Positions 30,101 to 37,692 of a DNA stretch of 37,692 nt are shown here, in pieces; within the stretch, counting starts at the first letter, position 1; every line of letters begins with the position of its first letter. The translations under genes and the position numbers were made by a program. Location of the stretch: the NCBI GenBank assembly GCA_029298735.1, contig JANSLP010000313.1, forward strand, positions 1-37,692. Reading direction: 5' to 3'. The stretch is from Ophiostoma sp. CBS 140.51. Taxonomy: Eukaryota; Ascomycota; Sordariomycetes; Ophiostomatales; Ophiostomataceae. A model generated the notes under the pieces. It was not told the DNA's origin. It did not search any database and saw only the letters and a list, made by a program, of their open reading frames with translations.

Positions 30101-30358
30101 AGGCCTAGATCGTATTATTATGTGCGCCAGCTGAACCTGAGCGCGAACCTTGTCGAATATTGGCATGGGCGTTGGCACCGACATCGACGACATCATCGCC
30201 AACCTAGACTTTTCATCATCAAAATGTGTTTGGCATCGATGGTTTTGTAGCCGGCGGCTGTTAAAGACCAGAGTTTCCCACAAAAGGGCGGTTTCTACGA
30301 CGTACATATACACCTCCCGAACACAACCGACAGCTATCACCTCACTCCCACCACAACC
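27191..30358. promoter_or_regulatory. Long gene-free divergent region, secreted protein/DUF1295
   Basis: From 27191 to about 27850 the minus strand is strongly pyrimidine-rich (plus strand A/G-rich), fitting the promoter and leader of the secreted-protein gene. 27900-28900 is mixed composition; 29200-29880 is AT-rich; 30030-30250 is GC-richer. Reading frames at 27610-28194, 28380-28838 and 29867-30508 (all minus) have no domain-like sequence. A TATA-like CATATACA at about 30305 is about 50 nt before the DUF1295 start codon. I see no RNA gene. Confidence 0.5.
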
Positions 30359-31584
30359 ATGGCAATCCACGTCCTCGACAGATACTATCTGGGCCTCACG
30401 GCCATTATCACCGTGGGATACCAGCTGATCTTCTTTGCCATCGCCTTTACCTTCAAATTTGATAAAGTGACGGGTGGGTTCCATCAGCCATGCATGCTCT
30501 TTTGTCAACTGTCCACTAACGCGCGTTTGTAGACTTCGCCGGCGGCACCAATTTTATCATCCTCGCCATTGTCTCGCTCATTCTCGGCAGCCGCGATCCG
30601 CCCTTTAACACCGTTACGAACATCCCACCAACGCGCCAGCTTGTCGTCACCATCTTCTTGTCTGTCTGGGCCGCGCGCCTCGCCGGCTTTTTGTTGTTTC
30701 GCATCCTGCGTTCCGGCCACGACAGCCGCTTCGATGACAAGCGGAATAAATTTCTTCCCTTCTTGGGCTTCTGGATCTTCCAGATGATCTGGGTCTGGAC
30801 GGTATCACTGCCGGTGACCGTGCTCAACTCGTCAACCGTGCAGAGTTCGGCGCTGTCCGGGAACTTGCCCAAGTTTGGCACGGCAAATGACATTGTCGGA
30901 ACCATCATGTTTGGCATCGGGTTTCTGTGCGAGTCGATTGCCGATGTCCAGCGGCTCCGATTCCGGGAACGACTGTCGGACAACGACAAGCTTGCCTTTT
31001 GCAAGAACGGTCTCTTCAAATGGTCGCGCCACCCCAACTACTTTGGCGAGATTCTGCTGCAGTTTGGAATCTTTACCATTGCTTCGTCAGACACGCGCTA
31101 CAAGAACGGTAACCGTCCGTTCTTTGCATCGGTCGTCTACGCTTCCGTCACTGGCCCAGTCTTGCTGACGTTGCTACTGTTGTTTGTATCTGGTCTGCCA
31201 CTGTCAGAGCGTCTGGCTGCAAAGAAGCGGTACGAGGCCAGCGGCGCCATCTGGGATGAGTATCGTGTGTACCTGAAGCGCACCAGCATCCTCATCCCGC
31301 TGCCGCCGTCCCTTTACTCTCGAATTCCAGTCTTCCTCAAACGCACACTGCTGTTCGAGTTTCCCAACTACGTGTTTACACCGTCCCCAGACTCGCAGCC
31401 TGGCCAGGGTGGTAATCAGCCGGCGAATGCTCTTCAGCAAGTAGCCAGTCCTCCTTCGCACAACAATATCGATAGCAATATCAACAGAGACGCCGAGCAC
31501 GGAGATGACCCGGACGCTGCGCCCAACGACCATCGTGCCCTGCCGCCGCACTCGGCGTCCACCATCTCATCGGCGGCGAAGTGA
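30359..31584 (+). CDS. DUF1295 steroid-5-alpha-reductase-like membrane protein
   Basis: Two exons (30359-30473, 30533-31584) across a 59-nt intron with a CACTAAC branch give 388 residues; splicing restores KVTDFAGGTNFIIL, typical of the family start. Several hydrophobic segments run through about 320 residues. The signature FKWSRHPNYFGEILLQFG (about 200-217) matches the C-terminal catalytic region of DUF1295, ICMT and delta(14)-sterol-reductase-like enzymes, where such residues bind NADPH or SAM. A later element, LAAKKRYEASGAIWDEYRVYLKRTS, is also conserved. The last 60 residues are a polar Ser/Asn/Pro tail lacking in short relatives. The substrate is unknown for most fungal members; an ER membrane reductase is the best inference. 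Confidence 0.88.
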
Positions 31585-33863
31585 ACATCATAACGATGAT
31601 ACAGTGTAAATACAGTGTTTAGTTGGTTATGTACTGTATTTGTCAGTTGGTCCTTTTGGTCAACGGTCAACGTTGATGGCGTGCCGATCAAAGTCTGACG
31701 TATCTGTGAACCCTTCGGAGGGTTTGGAGTCTGGATCGTCACGTTGTTTGTTTCCGTCCTTATTGTTCTATTGTTTGTTAGCAAAGTCGCCTCTCATGAC
31801 CCCTAATCGATACCCCTTTAATCATGAACTCCTCATGATATTCTGATCTCCTCTCGGAGAACGGGATCGGATTCCGTTTGCATTGCCTCCGTATCTTTTG
31901 ACAGTGGTCGGCTTCGTATGAAATAGCCCGTATACCGAGTTCCAGCAGCGCAACCGCAGTGTGGTCGAAGCGTTGTCGCTGGTTGCAATCGCAAAAAATC
32001 ACAACGCGCGCTGAGATGTTGGGCGTGTTTGATCAGAAGACCGGACCTTTATCTCATGAAGCCAGGCACCCTGGACCTTTAAATAGCACCAGCCTTGCCC
32101 TTGGAAGTATGTGCGTCGGTTGTCTGACGTTCGGTGACGAGGAAGGTATCAGAAAAGTTCCGGAAAGGTTCCATAAAAAGAATCAAAAGAATCTTGAAAA
32201 TCAAAAGAAGCTGGTTAACAATTCATAGCTCGGCGACCGGCAAGGCTTTAGCGGGGCCTTGTGAGGATGGGAAAAAAGAGGGGCCAAACCCGTAGCGTGT
32301 GCCCTGTGCGTCACGGCAAGGGCGCGCCGCCGCCAACACGCGGGCAATACAGCCTCCAAGGGTAACCGCCTCCGGGAAGGATGATGACAACTTTCTGGAA
32401 GACAAGGAAGGAGCAGAATTGAACCAAAAGGACGATGTCTTCCACTTTCTTCGGCTCTTATTCGTGTTCGTTAAACAGGAAAGAGCGAAGAGTCAACAGC
32501 AGAAACCAAGAACTCAAGCAAGACATCCCGGCGCTCCTTCCTCTGGCGTCTAGCCTCTCCCCGGTGCTCTTTCCTCTGACGACGAAGCCTTCGGTCGGTC
32601 CTTCCTTTAGAGAACAAGCCCCGCAGACAGCTCTTTCCCTTGGAGAACATACCTCCGGCGCCATCACCACCGTTATTCGTTAAAGGTAAGAGCAGGCGAG
32701 TCAACATGCAGTGCAGGCAAGGCAAGCAGGCACGCAGGTAAATGCGCAACCAGACAGTCGGGCCAGTCACTCCTTCCTCTCTTCCTCACCATTTCAGTGC
32801 CAACCCAACATGTGACCACGCGACAGGATGGTGCACCTTCCTCGCAGCCAACCACATCACATCCCGCCCGGCTTTGATGATTCTATTGTTCAGACTTCTT
32901 TCTCAATCTTTCCCTCTTTTTCTCCTTTTCCTCAACAGATTCTCTCCTACCCCTCCACTGCCCTCCATCTACCCCAATTGCACCAGCTCGCGTCCGACAT
33001 CTCCAAGGAATTACGACGACTGTGTCTGCCTCTTTGCCGTTCTTTCTACCGCTGCCATGGGTTGACATAAATCGACAGTCGATAAAAAAGACGGATTACC
33101 AAAGACTAACAAAAGACAAAAAGACATAAAAAGCAAGGCTCCCCCGTGAATGCGCTATCCACAATTCGCGAGTCATCACGGTAGCCTCCGAAACAACAAT
33201 TGATCAAGAAACAAGAAAAGAAGACAATCAGAATAAAATCCAGCAACTTATATCTAAAGCAACAAGCATCCGAGCGCCTGGTGCATCGAATCTCCAGTTT
33301 TGCTCCACAACACATTTTTGACGCTGTAGTTGCGCCGTCCTCGTCCCCCAGAAACGCGGCTTTCTGTGAGTCACGGTCAACTTACAACGTCTAACAACCT
33401 CAACTCACTTACAAAATACAGGAGACAATACTGAAATTGGATTTCCGGCGTTGCAATTCGTTGCAATTCTTTGACAGATTATTTTTAATCATTCTTCTTT
33501 TTCATCCTCTTGTTCTTCACCCCTTTTTATTTACACCGCTGTTGTGACACTTTCTCTTTTATTCCTTCTTCTTTTCATCTCCCATCCTACAGTTTCCCAT
33601 TGCATCTCATCTCCCAAATGACTCGTCGATGACTGCATTTAGCTCCTGGCCTGTGACCAGTTTTTCTATTTGAACCACGAGGCTGCCTCTTTCTCTTATT
33701 CTTTTCTTTCTATTCAACCACTCAACCCATTCAATCCCTCGTATCAATAATTGTTTGATACCACCCATCATCTATCATCACCACACCAGTCATCCATCTG
33801 ACTCTTCGGCTTTACATCGCACCATCCCATTACACCACATCTTCTCTCCCCCTCACATCCATC
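31585..33863. other. Gene-free region between DUF1295 and GFA genes
   Basis: The 3' flank of the DUF1295 gene is followed by about 2 kb without a recognisable gene. The last 800 bp are a pyrimidine-rich leader for the GFA gene, with a TGAGTCA at 33367-33373. A small frame at 32828-33070 (80 codons, starting MVHLPRSQPHHIPPGF) could not be tied to any family and lies in pyrimidine-biased DNA. Confidence 0.5.
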
Positions 33864-34672
33864 ATGGAGGCCCGTTGTCAGTGTGGTGCGGTCAGTTTCA
33901 AGACGCCAACCGCCCGGCCACTCGCCCTCTACATCTGCCACTGTCATGACTGTCGCCGTCAGTCGAGCTCTGCCTTTGGCACCAGTGCAATCTTCCCGCG
34001 GTTCCCACTTCCAGATGATGCTCTCATGAGCTGCTATACGTGAGTCGTCCATTATTGACGTCGGCAATTCTCCGTTTATGTCTATGTCTAACCATTTGCA
34101 GCCGTCCAACATCGTCTGGCCACACACTCTATTGGTAAATGCCCTCTTACATCTTCCATCATCCTTCCGTCATCCTTCTCATTTCCCCTGAACGGCTTCT
34201 CCCGTTTCTATATTAGGACAAGGGGCACCTGTCAAAAGTCAATTGACGAACCAGGAACACATTCTAATCTGTCTTATTACGTTACCATTAGCTATTTTTG
34301 CAAAAGCTGTGGTACCCGTCTACTCCACACCACTCCGGTAAGATAACCTTGCATATCCCCATCCCCAGATCTCCCACCGATCCTTCTTGTATTACTCATA
34401 TCGTTCCTGCATATCAACTGTGACTCACACTTTTCTTTTTTGTCCAGGGCAAAAATGTAGTATCCGTCAAAGGCGGCTGTCTCGAGGGTCTAGACTGGCG
34501 AAAAGCGATCCACATCTGGACAAAAACGGCCATGGTACCCATCCCGGAGGGCAGCGAGAGCCACTCGGAAGAGGCCGATTTCACCGACTACGGCTCCAGT
34601 CAGGCGGAGCTCGACCAGCCCGAGTTACTTCGTGGCAACGGCGGTGACGGTTCGTTGGATAACCTTCCGTGA
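33864..34672 (+). CDS. GFA-domain (CENP-V/GFA) zinc protein
   Basis: Four exons (33864-34039, 34102-34134, 34217-34337, 34448-34672) give 184 residues; exon 2 is only 33 nt. Splicing yields the full GFA cysteine set: CQC (5-7), CHCHDC (25-30) and CKSC (98-101), with SAFGTSAIFP between and LEGLDWRKAIHIWTKTAMVPIP at the end. These cysteines bind zinc in the family founder, a bacterial protein once assigned to glutathione-dependent formaldehyde activation. Most fungal members have no proven substrate, so the label describes the fold. The 40-residue acidic C-terminus is lineage-specific. A downstream TGAGTG could in principle be part of a donor (CC/GTGAGT), but the in-frame TGA is the simpler end. 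Confidence 0.87.
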
Positions 34673-35134
34673 GTGTCCCTCACGTGGGCATGCCGATAGG
34701 CGTGCCATAGCTCAACATCCCTTTCTTTTTTCTTTTTTTTTCTTTTTTTTTCTTTATTTCTTTCCTCTCTTTATTTTTCAACGAATAATACACGCATGGT
34801 GGCGATGTGGCAATGATGTTGTTTTTGATGGGTTTGGTCTGTTTACTAAAACGGTGTTTTCTTCTTGTTGGGCATGGGATCGCCGGTCGTTGGTTGTTGG
34901 TCAGTCATATCTGTTTGGAATATTTAACATACACATCTCATAGGTTTTGGATACCGATTCGTTTTAGTCTTGATTTATTTCTTCTTACCTTATATCTTTG
35001 GTCGTCATGTTGGATATACCTGTTCAGTTCAATGCAATTTTTTGACGCAAGCGTTTTGATTATCAATATTGTGAAAATATTGACCGATATTCTCTACCTA
35101 CGAACTAACAACGGCAGTGCTGAGCCCCTCGTCT
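34673..35134. other. Convergent 3' region with T-rich tract
   Basis: 3' flanks of the GFA and acyltransferase genes. A C(T)n tract at about 34720-34785 is followed by AT-rich DNA to 35130. No gene is seen. Confidence 0.6.
34720..34785. repeat. Poly-T/CT low-complexity tract
   Basis: Runs of six to nine T separated by single C, repeated several times, lie just downstream of the GFA stop codon. Confidence 0.75.
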
Positions 35135-36697
35135 CTATGACCCTTCGGCACCGTGATTATCTTGCAAACATGCCCGTTCGATCCGATGGCCTAGGGCTAC
35201 AATGGGAGCATCCACCAGCCGCCAGAAAAGATCCGCCAGCCAAACAATCAAACTGCCCATCATGAGTAGACCTAAGAGCCACGTCGTCATACGTTGTGCT
35301 ACCATCTCCATGCCAATGGGTCTGACAAGATTGTCGGCCAGATCTTTCCAGTAGTCCAGTGCCGGGCCATGTACCAGATACACAGAGTAGCTGATACGAC
35401 CAAAGTATTGAGCCAGCGGGCGCTCAAATTGCCGCCGTGCAGCTGCAAGCTCACCACAGGACCACACAAAAAGCACGGCGGAGATACCGAACCAGAACTT
35501 TTGCTCCAGTAGAAATTCGCCCCAGTCTTCAGGGCCCGTCTCATCTTGTCCATGGACAAGAAACCAAAATGGTGTGTTGGCCACAAGAGTGCGAAGTCCA
35601 GGTGTACGGTCGGCTCCCTCGTTTGGCCAGCCAAACACAAAAAGGCACGCAACGAGGATAAGGCTGTGAAAAGCCATCTTAACAGTATGAAGCAAGGGAG
35701 AAGTGCGATAGCTACTCGTATCGAGGAAGGAGTCCAGCTTTCTTGACTCTAATGTCCGTAGAACGTGCAACTCGGCGAGAAAGAGACCAGACAGGAACTC
35801 GAATGCCGCCCAACGTCCGCATACTAGACAATATCCTGCCAGCATCACAGTTGCCATCTGCCGTAACCTCGTGCGTAACGGTGCCAGTGCCAAAAGCACC
35901 AGAAAGAGCAGCATTGCGTGTGCAAATTCAATCGGAATTGTCCACAGGTGAATGTTGTAGCCGGGCCGTAAGTCTCGATCCCACGCCCATGGCCATGCAA
36001 TACGGCCTGCGTAATTGTGTGCCCAGCTGCTCAACTGCCCAGACCATGTGATATCAGCGGCGTATAGTTGGCCAGTCTGACAAAAGACGGCGACGATGAG
36101 TGTCGATGCTGCGCACGGTAAAAATAGGCGAATGGGGCGGCGGAACACTGAGGATGCCAGTGCAGCATAACATGCCTCGAGACCTTCTAGTCCATGGAGT
36201 AGGTAGAGTGGCTTGAAAGCCAGCACGAGGCCAGATATGACAAAAAAGATGTGCACCATGGGCCGGCCGGAGTACAGCACACGAACAAATGGCAGTTGGA
36301 GAAAAGATGATGGGGCGATGTAACCAACGTCGCCGGTCTCGAGACATGGTATCTGAGAGTGTCCGTAGGTGGGCAGTAAGTAGATATGACGCTTTTCGGT
36401 GTAGTGGCAGATAAACACCAGAACGGAAGCTATTCCACGGAGGCCATCCAAATAGGACGTGGAGTGTAGTATTTGACGTCTGTAGGAGGGGAAATTGTGT
36501 CGTTGCCGTTCTTCGGGTCGCAGGGTATTGGCAACAAAGCTAGGCAGTAGTACCAGAGCAAAGTCAGATATGCAGAACATTTTCCACCCCCTTTGTGGAT
36601 GCGCTATTGCGAGAGATAAGTCAAGACTGGTGTTGACGTAGTGAGATGGATGTGGCTGGCTGTTGGTGAGAGGACTTGCTCTTCGTAGAGATGCCAT
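35135..36697 (-). CDS. Acyltransferase-3 family membrane protein
   Basis: An intron-free frame of 520 residues. The acyltransferase-3 hallmarks are present in order: LDGLRGIASVLVFICHY with the catalytic-type histidine, a membrane segment MVHIFFVISGLVLAF, the basic FRRPIRLFLPC, IHLWTIPIEFAHAMLLF, and near the end GRISYSVYLVHGP. About ten hydrophobic segments are spread along the chain. Family knowledge: these proteins move acyl groups onto sugars, polyketides or other secreted molecules from the membrane; the substrate cannot be read from sequence. A second in-frame ATG at MFCISDF (about residue 40) is an alternative start, since the first 40 residues are polar and not typical of the family. 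No biosynthetic partner genes lie nearby. Confidence 0.88.
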   Translation of the reverse strand: MASLRRASPLTNSQPHPSHYVNTSLDLSLAIAHPQRGWKMFCISDFALVLLPSFVANTLRPEERQRHNFPSYRRQILHSTSYLDGLRGIASVLVFICHYTEKRHIYLLPTYGHSQIPCLETGDVGYIAPSSFLQLPFVRVLYSGRPMVHIFFVISGLVLAFKPLYLLHGLEGLEACYAALASSVFRRPIRLFLPCAASTLIVAVFCQTGQLYAADITWSGQLSSWAHNYAGRIAWPWAWDRDLRPGYNIHLWTIPIEFAHAMLLFLVLLALAPLRTRLRQMATVMLAGYCLVCGRWAAFEFLSGLFLAELHVLRTLESRKLDSFLDTSSYRTSPLLHTVKMAFHSLILVACLFVFGWPNEGADRTPGLRTLVANTPFWFLVHGQDETGPEDWGEFLLEQKFWFGISAVLFVWSCGELAAARRQFERPLAQYFGRISYSVYLVHGPALDYWKDLADNLVRPIGMEMVAQRMTTWLLGLLMMGSLIVWLADLFWRLVDAPIVALGHRIERACLQDNHGAEGS

Positions 36698-37600
36698 GGG
36701 TTAGGAGGAAAGTCAAGGGTATTTCAACGCGGGTAGGGTTTTGTAGTCGAGTTGTCGTCGTAAGGCGTGTCTTTTGGAGAGTTGAGGTCGGCCGTTTAAT
36801 GTCTCGCTGCACTATCGCATCTCGCCTCGTTCCGGGCCTGACTGACCGTGTCTCCCTGTCTGTGCACCCGTTTCTTTATCGGCCTGAATCGTGCTTGTCC
36901 AACTTGAAGCTGTAGTGGGTGAGTGAGACACGCTTTTTGTCGAGCCGTGTATGTTCGAGTCTTCAAGCGCGTCACCTAGAGGATCGCGACATGTATGACA
37001 AATGACGGGTAAGGCGCGGGTGGTGGACGGAAACGGGTGGTATAAATAAAGGCGAAGGCGAGTGTTAGGGTGAAATGTAAGAGAACCCAGATGCGTCGTT
37101 AAAAGCGAGAATGACGATAATTGTTAAAACCGGAAACAATTGGCGAGAGACGAAAATGAAGGAAGGAACGACTGGTTGAGGTGGGATGATTGACTTATTA
37201 CCTGTTTGGGAAGGAACTACGAGTTTCGTGTGTTGGGGAAAATAAACAGGAAAAGAAGGAAAGAGCAACCATTGTCACTAGGGGTAAGTAAACAAAAATT
37301 AAGTATTAATTGGTGAATTTAAGAAGAAGAAAAAGCGAGTAGTTCCTTTTTTTTTCACAAATAAATCAAATGAACATGTTAGATTACATAAAATAATTAT
37401 GAGCTAAAATTTGATTCTAACGTTATTATTCTATTCAAAGTTTATCAAAATAAAACATCGAACAAAAAACTCAAGACAAAAGTTTTATTGCAATTCTTGT
37501 TAACAACCCTTTTTGAACCTTGAATAAATCAACACCCTAGATACTTAAAAATACAATGAATACATAATAGGAAAAATACTCCTTCGTGTTGATCACCAGT
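36698..37600. other. Acyltransferase upstream region and AT-rich stretch
   Basis: 36698-37080 is the upstream region of the acyltransferase gene. A TATAAATA on the plus strand at 37041-37048 points away from it. From about 37080 to 37600 the DNA is markedly AT-rich with no coding potential, then composition changes abruptly. Confidence 0.5.
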
Positions 37601-37612
37601 CTACTTCATTGT

Positions 37613-37692
37613 CCATCCCGATACCCCGTGCCACCCGCACTGCCGCCGGCATGCCCACCGCCGCGGCCAGCGTGCCACGGGCCGCCTCGGCA
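37613..37692 (-). CDS. Possible 3' end of a truncated gene (Gly-rich tail)
   Basis: The last 80 bp are GC-rich after an AT-rich stretch. Read on the minus strand, one frame gives a Gly/His-rich tail (GGPWHAGRGGGHAGGSAG...) ending at TGA 37613-37615. Another minus frame gives an Ala-rich end. Either could be the C-terminus of a gene beyond the window. The strand and frame are uncertain. Confidence 0.25.

Noticed and set aside
30165..30428. 87-codon upstream frame overlapping the DUF1295 start out of frame
   Set aside because: It would be a repressive upstream ORF if transcribed, but a TATA-like element near 30305 suggests transcription starts downstream of its ATG.
29867..30508. 213-codon minus-strand frame over the DUF1295 first exon
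   Set aside because: No domain is seen, and it overlaps the first exon and intron of a well-supported plus-strand gene.
1..37692. Search for transposons, CRISPR arrays, phage-like or toxin gene clusters
   Set aside because: No transposase, integrase, reverse transcriptase, long terminal repeats, spaced palindromic repeats or biosynthetic core enzymes were recognised. Repeats seen are short and local.

Overview
The window is chromosomal DNA of a filamentous ascomycete (Pezizomycotina, most likely a sordariomycete). The genes carry few, short introns (about 59-270 nt) with GT...AG ends and CTAAC-type branch points. Coding DNA is GC-rich, leaders are long and pyrimidine-rich, and every recognisable protein is closest in type to fungal housekeeping families. 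I place it no lower than class from sequence alone. I see no rRNA, tRNA, transposon, CRISPR array or virus-like segment.

Fourteen complete genes are supported, most with splice sites resolved by eye. Left part: CHK1 checkpoint kinase (-, 260-2072) lies head to head with a UBE2C/Ubc11-type E2 (+, 3430-4105), followed by ribosomal protein eL31 (-, 4884-5662), a Rax1-like RGS membrane protein (+, 7147-8308) and COP9 signalosome subunit 7 (-, 8888-10055). Middle: after a 3.6-kb gene-free divergent region come a Ccc2/CLAP1-type copper ATPase (+, 13632-17369), a DUF155 (Rmd1/Sif2-type) membrane protein (+, 18230-20643), cytosolic tyrosyl-tRNA synthetase (-, 20977-22161), a UPF0768-like zinc-ribbon protein (+, 23241-23756) and RNase P/MRP subunit Rpp1 (+, 24374-25459).

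Right part: an unfamiliar secreted Ala/Ser/Val-rich protein with an Asn-Gly tract (-, 25907-27190), a DUF1295 steroid-reductase-like membrane protein (+, 30359-31584), a small GFA-domain zinc protein (+, 33864-34672) and an acyltransferase-3 membrane protein (-, 35135-36697). Beyond it is an AT-rich stretch that changes abruptly to GC-rich DNA at about 37600, where the 3' end of a further gene may be cut by the window edge.

The genes do not form one pathway. Functional links are limited: CHK1 and the APC/C-type E2 share a divergent promoter and both act in cell-cycle control, and the E2 and CSN7 both belong to ubiquitin biology. I found no convincing new multi-gene system. The more interesting signals are regulatory: a perfect Cpc1/Gcn4 site before the tRNA synthetase, paired CACGTG boxes before eL31, a cluster of stress-element cores, a CGCG cluster between CHK1 and the E2, two frame-neutral stop-free introns, and a perfect hairpin between two convergent genes.
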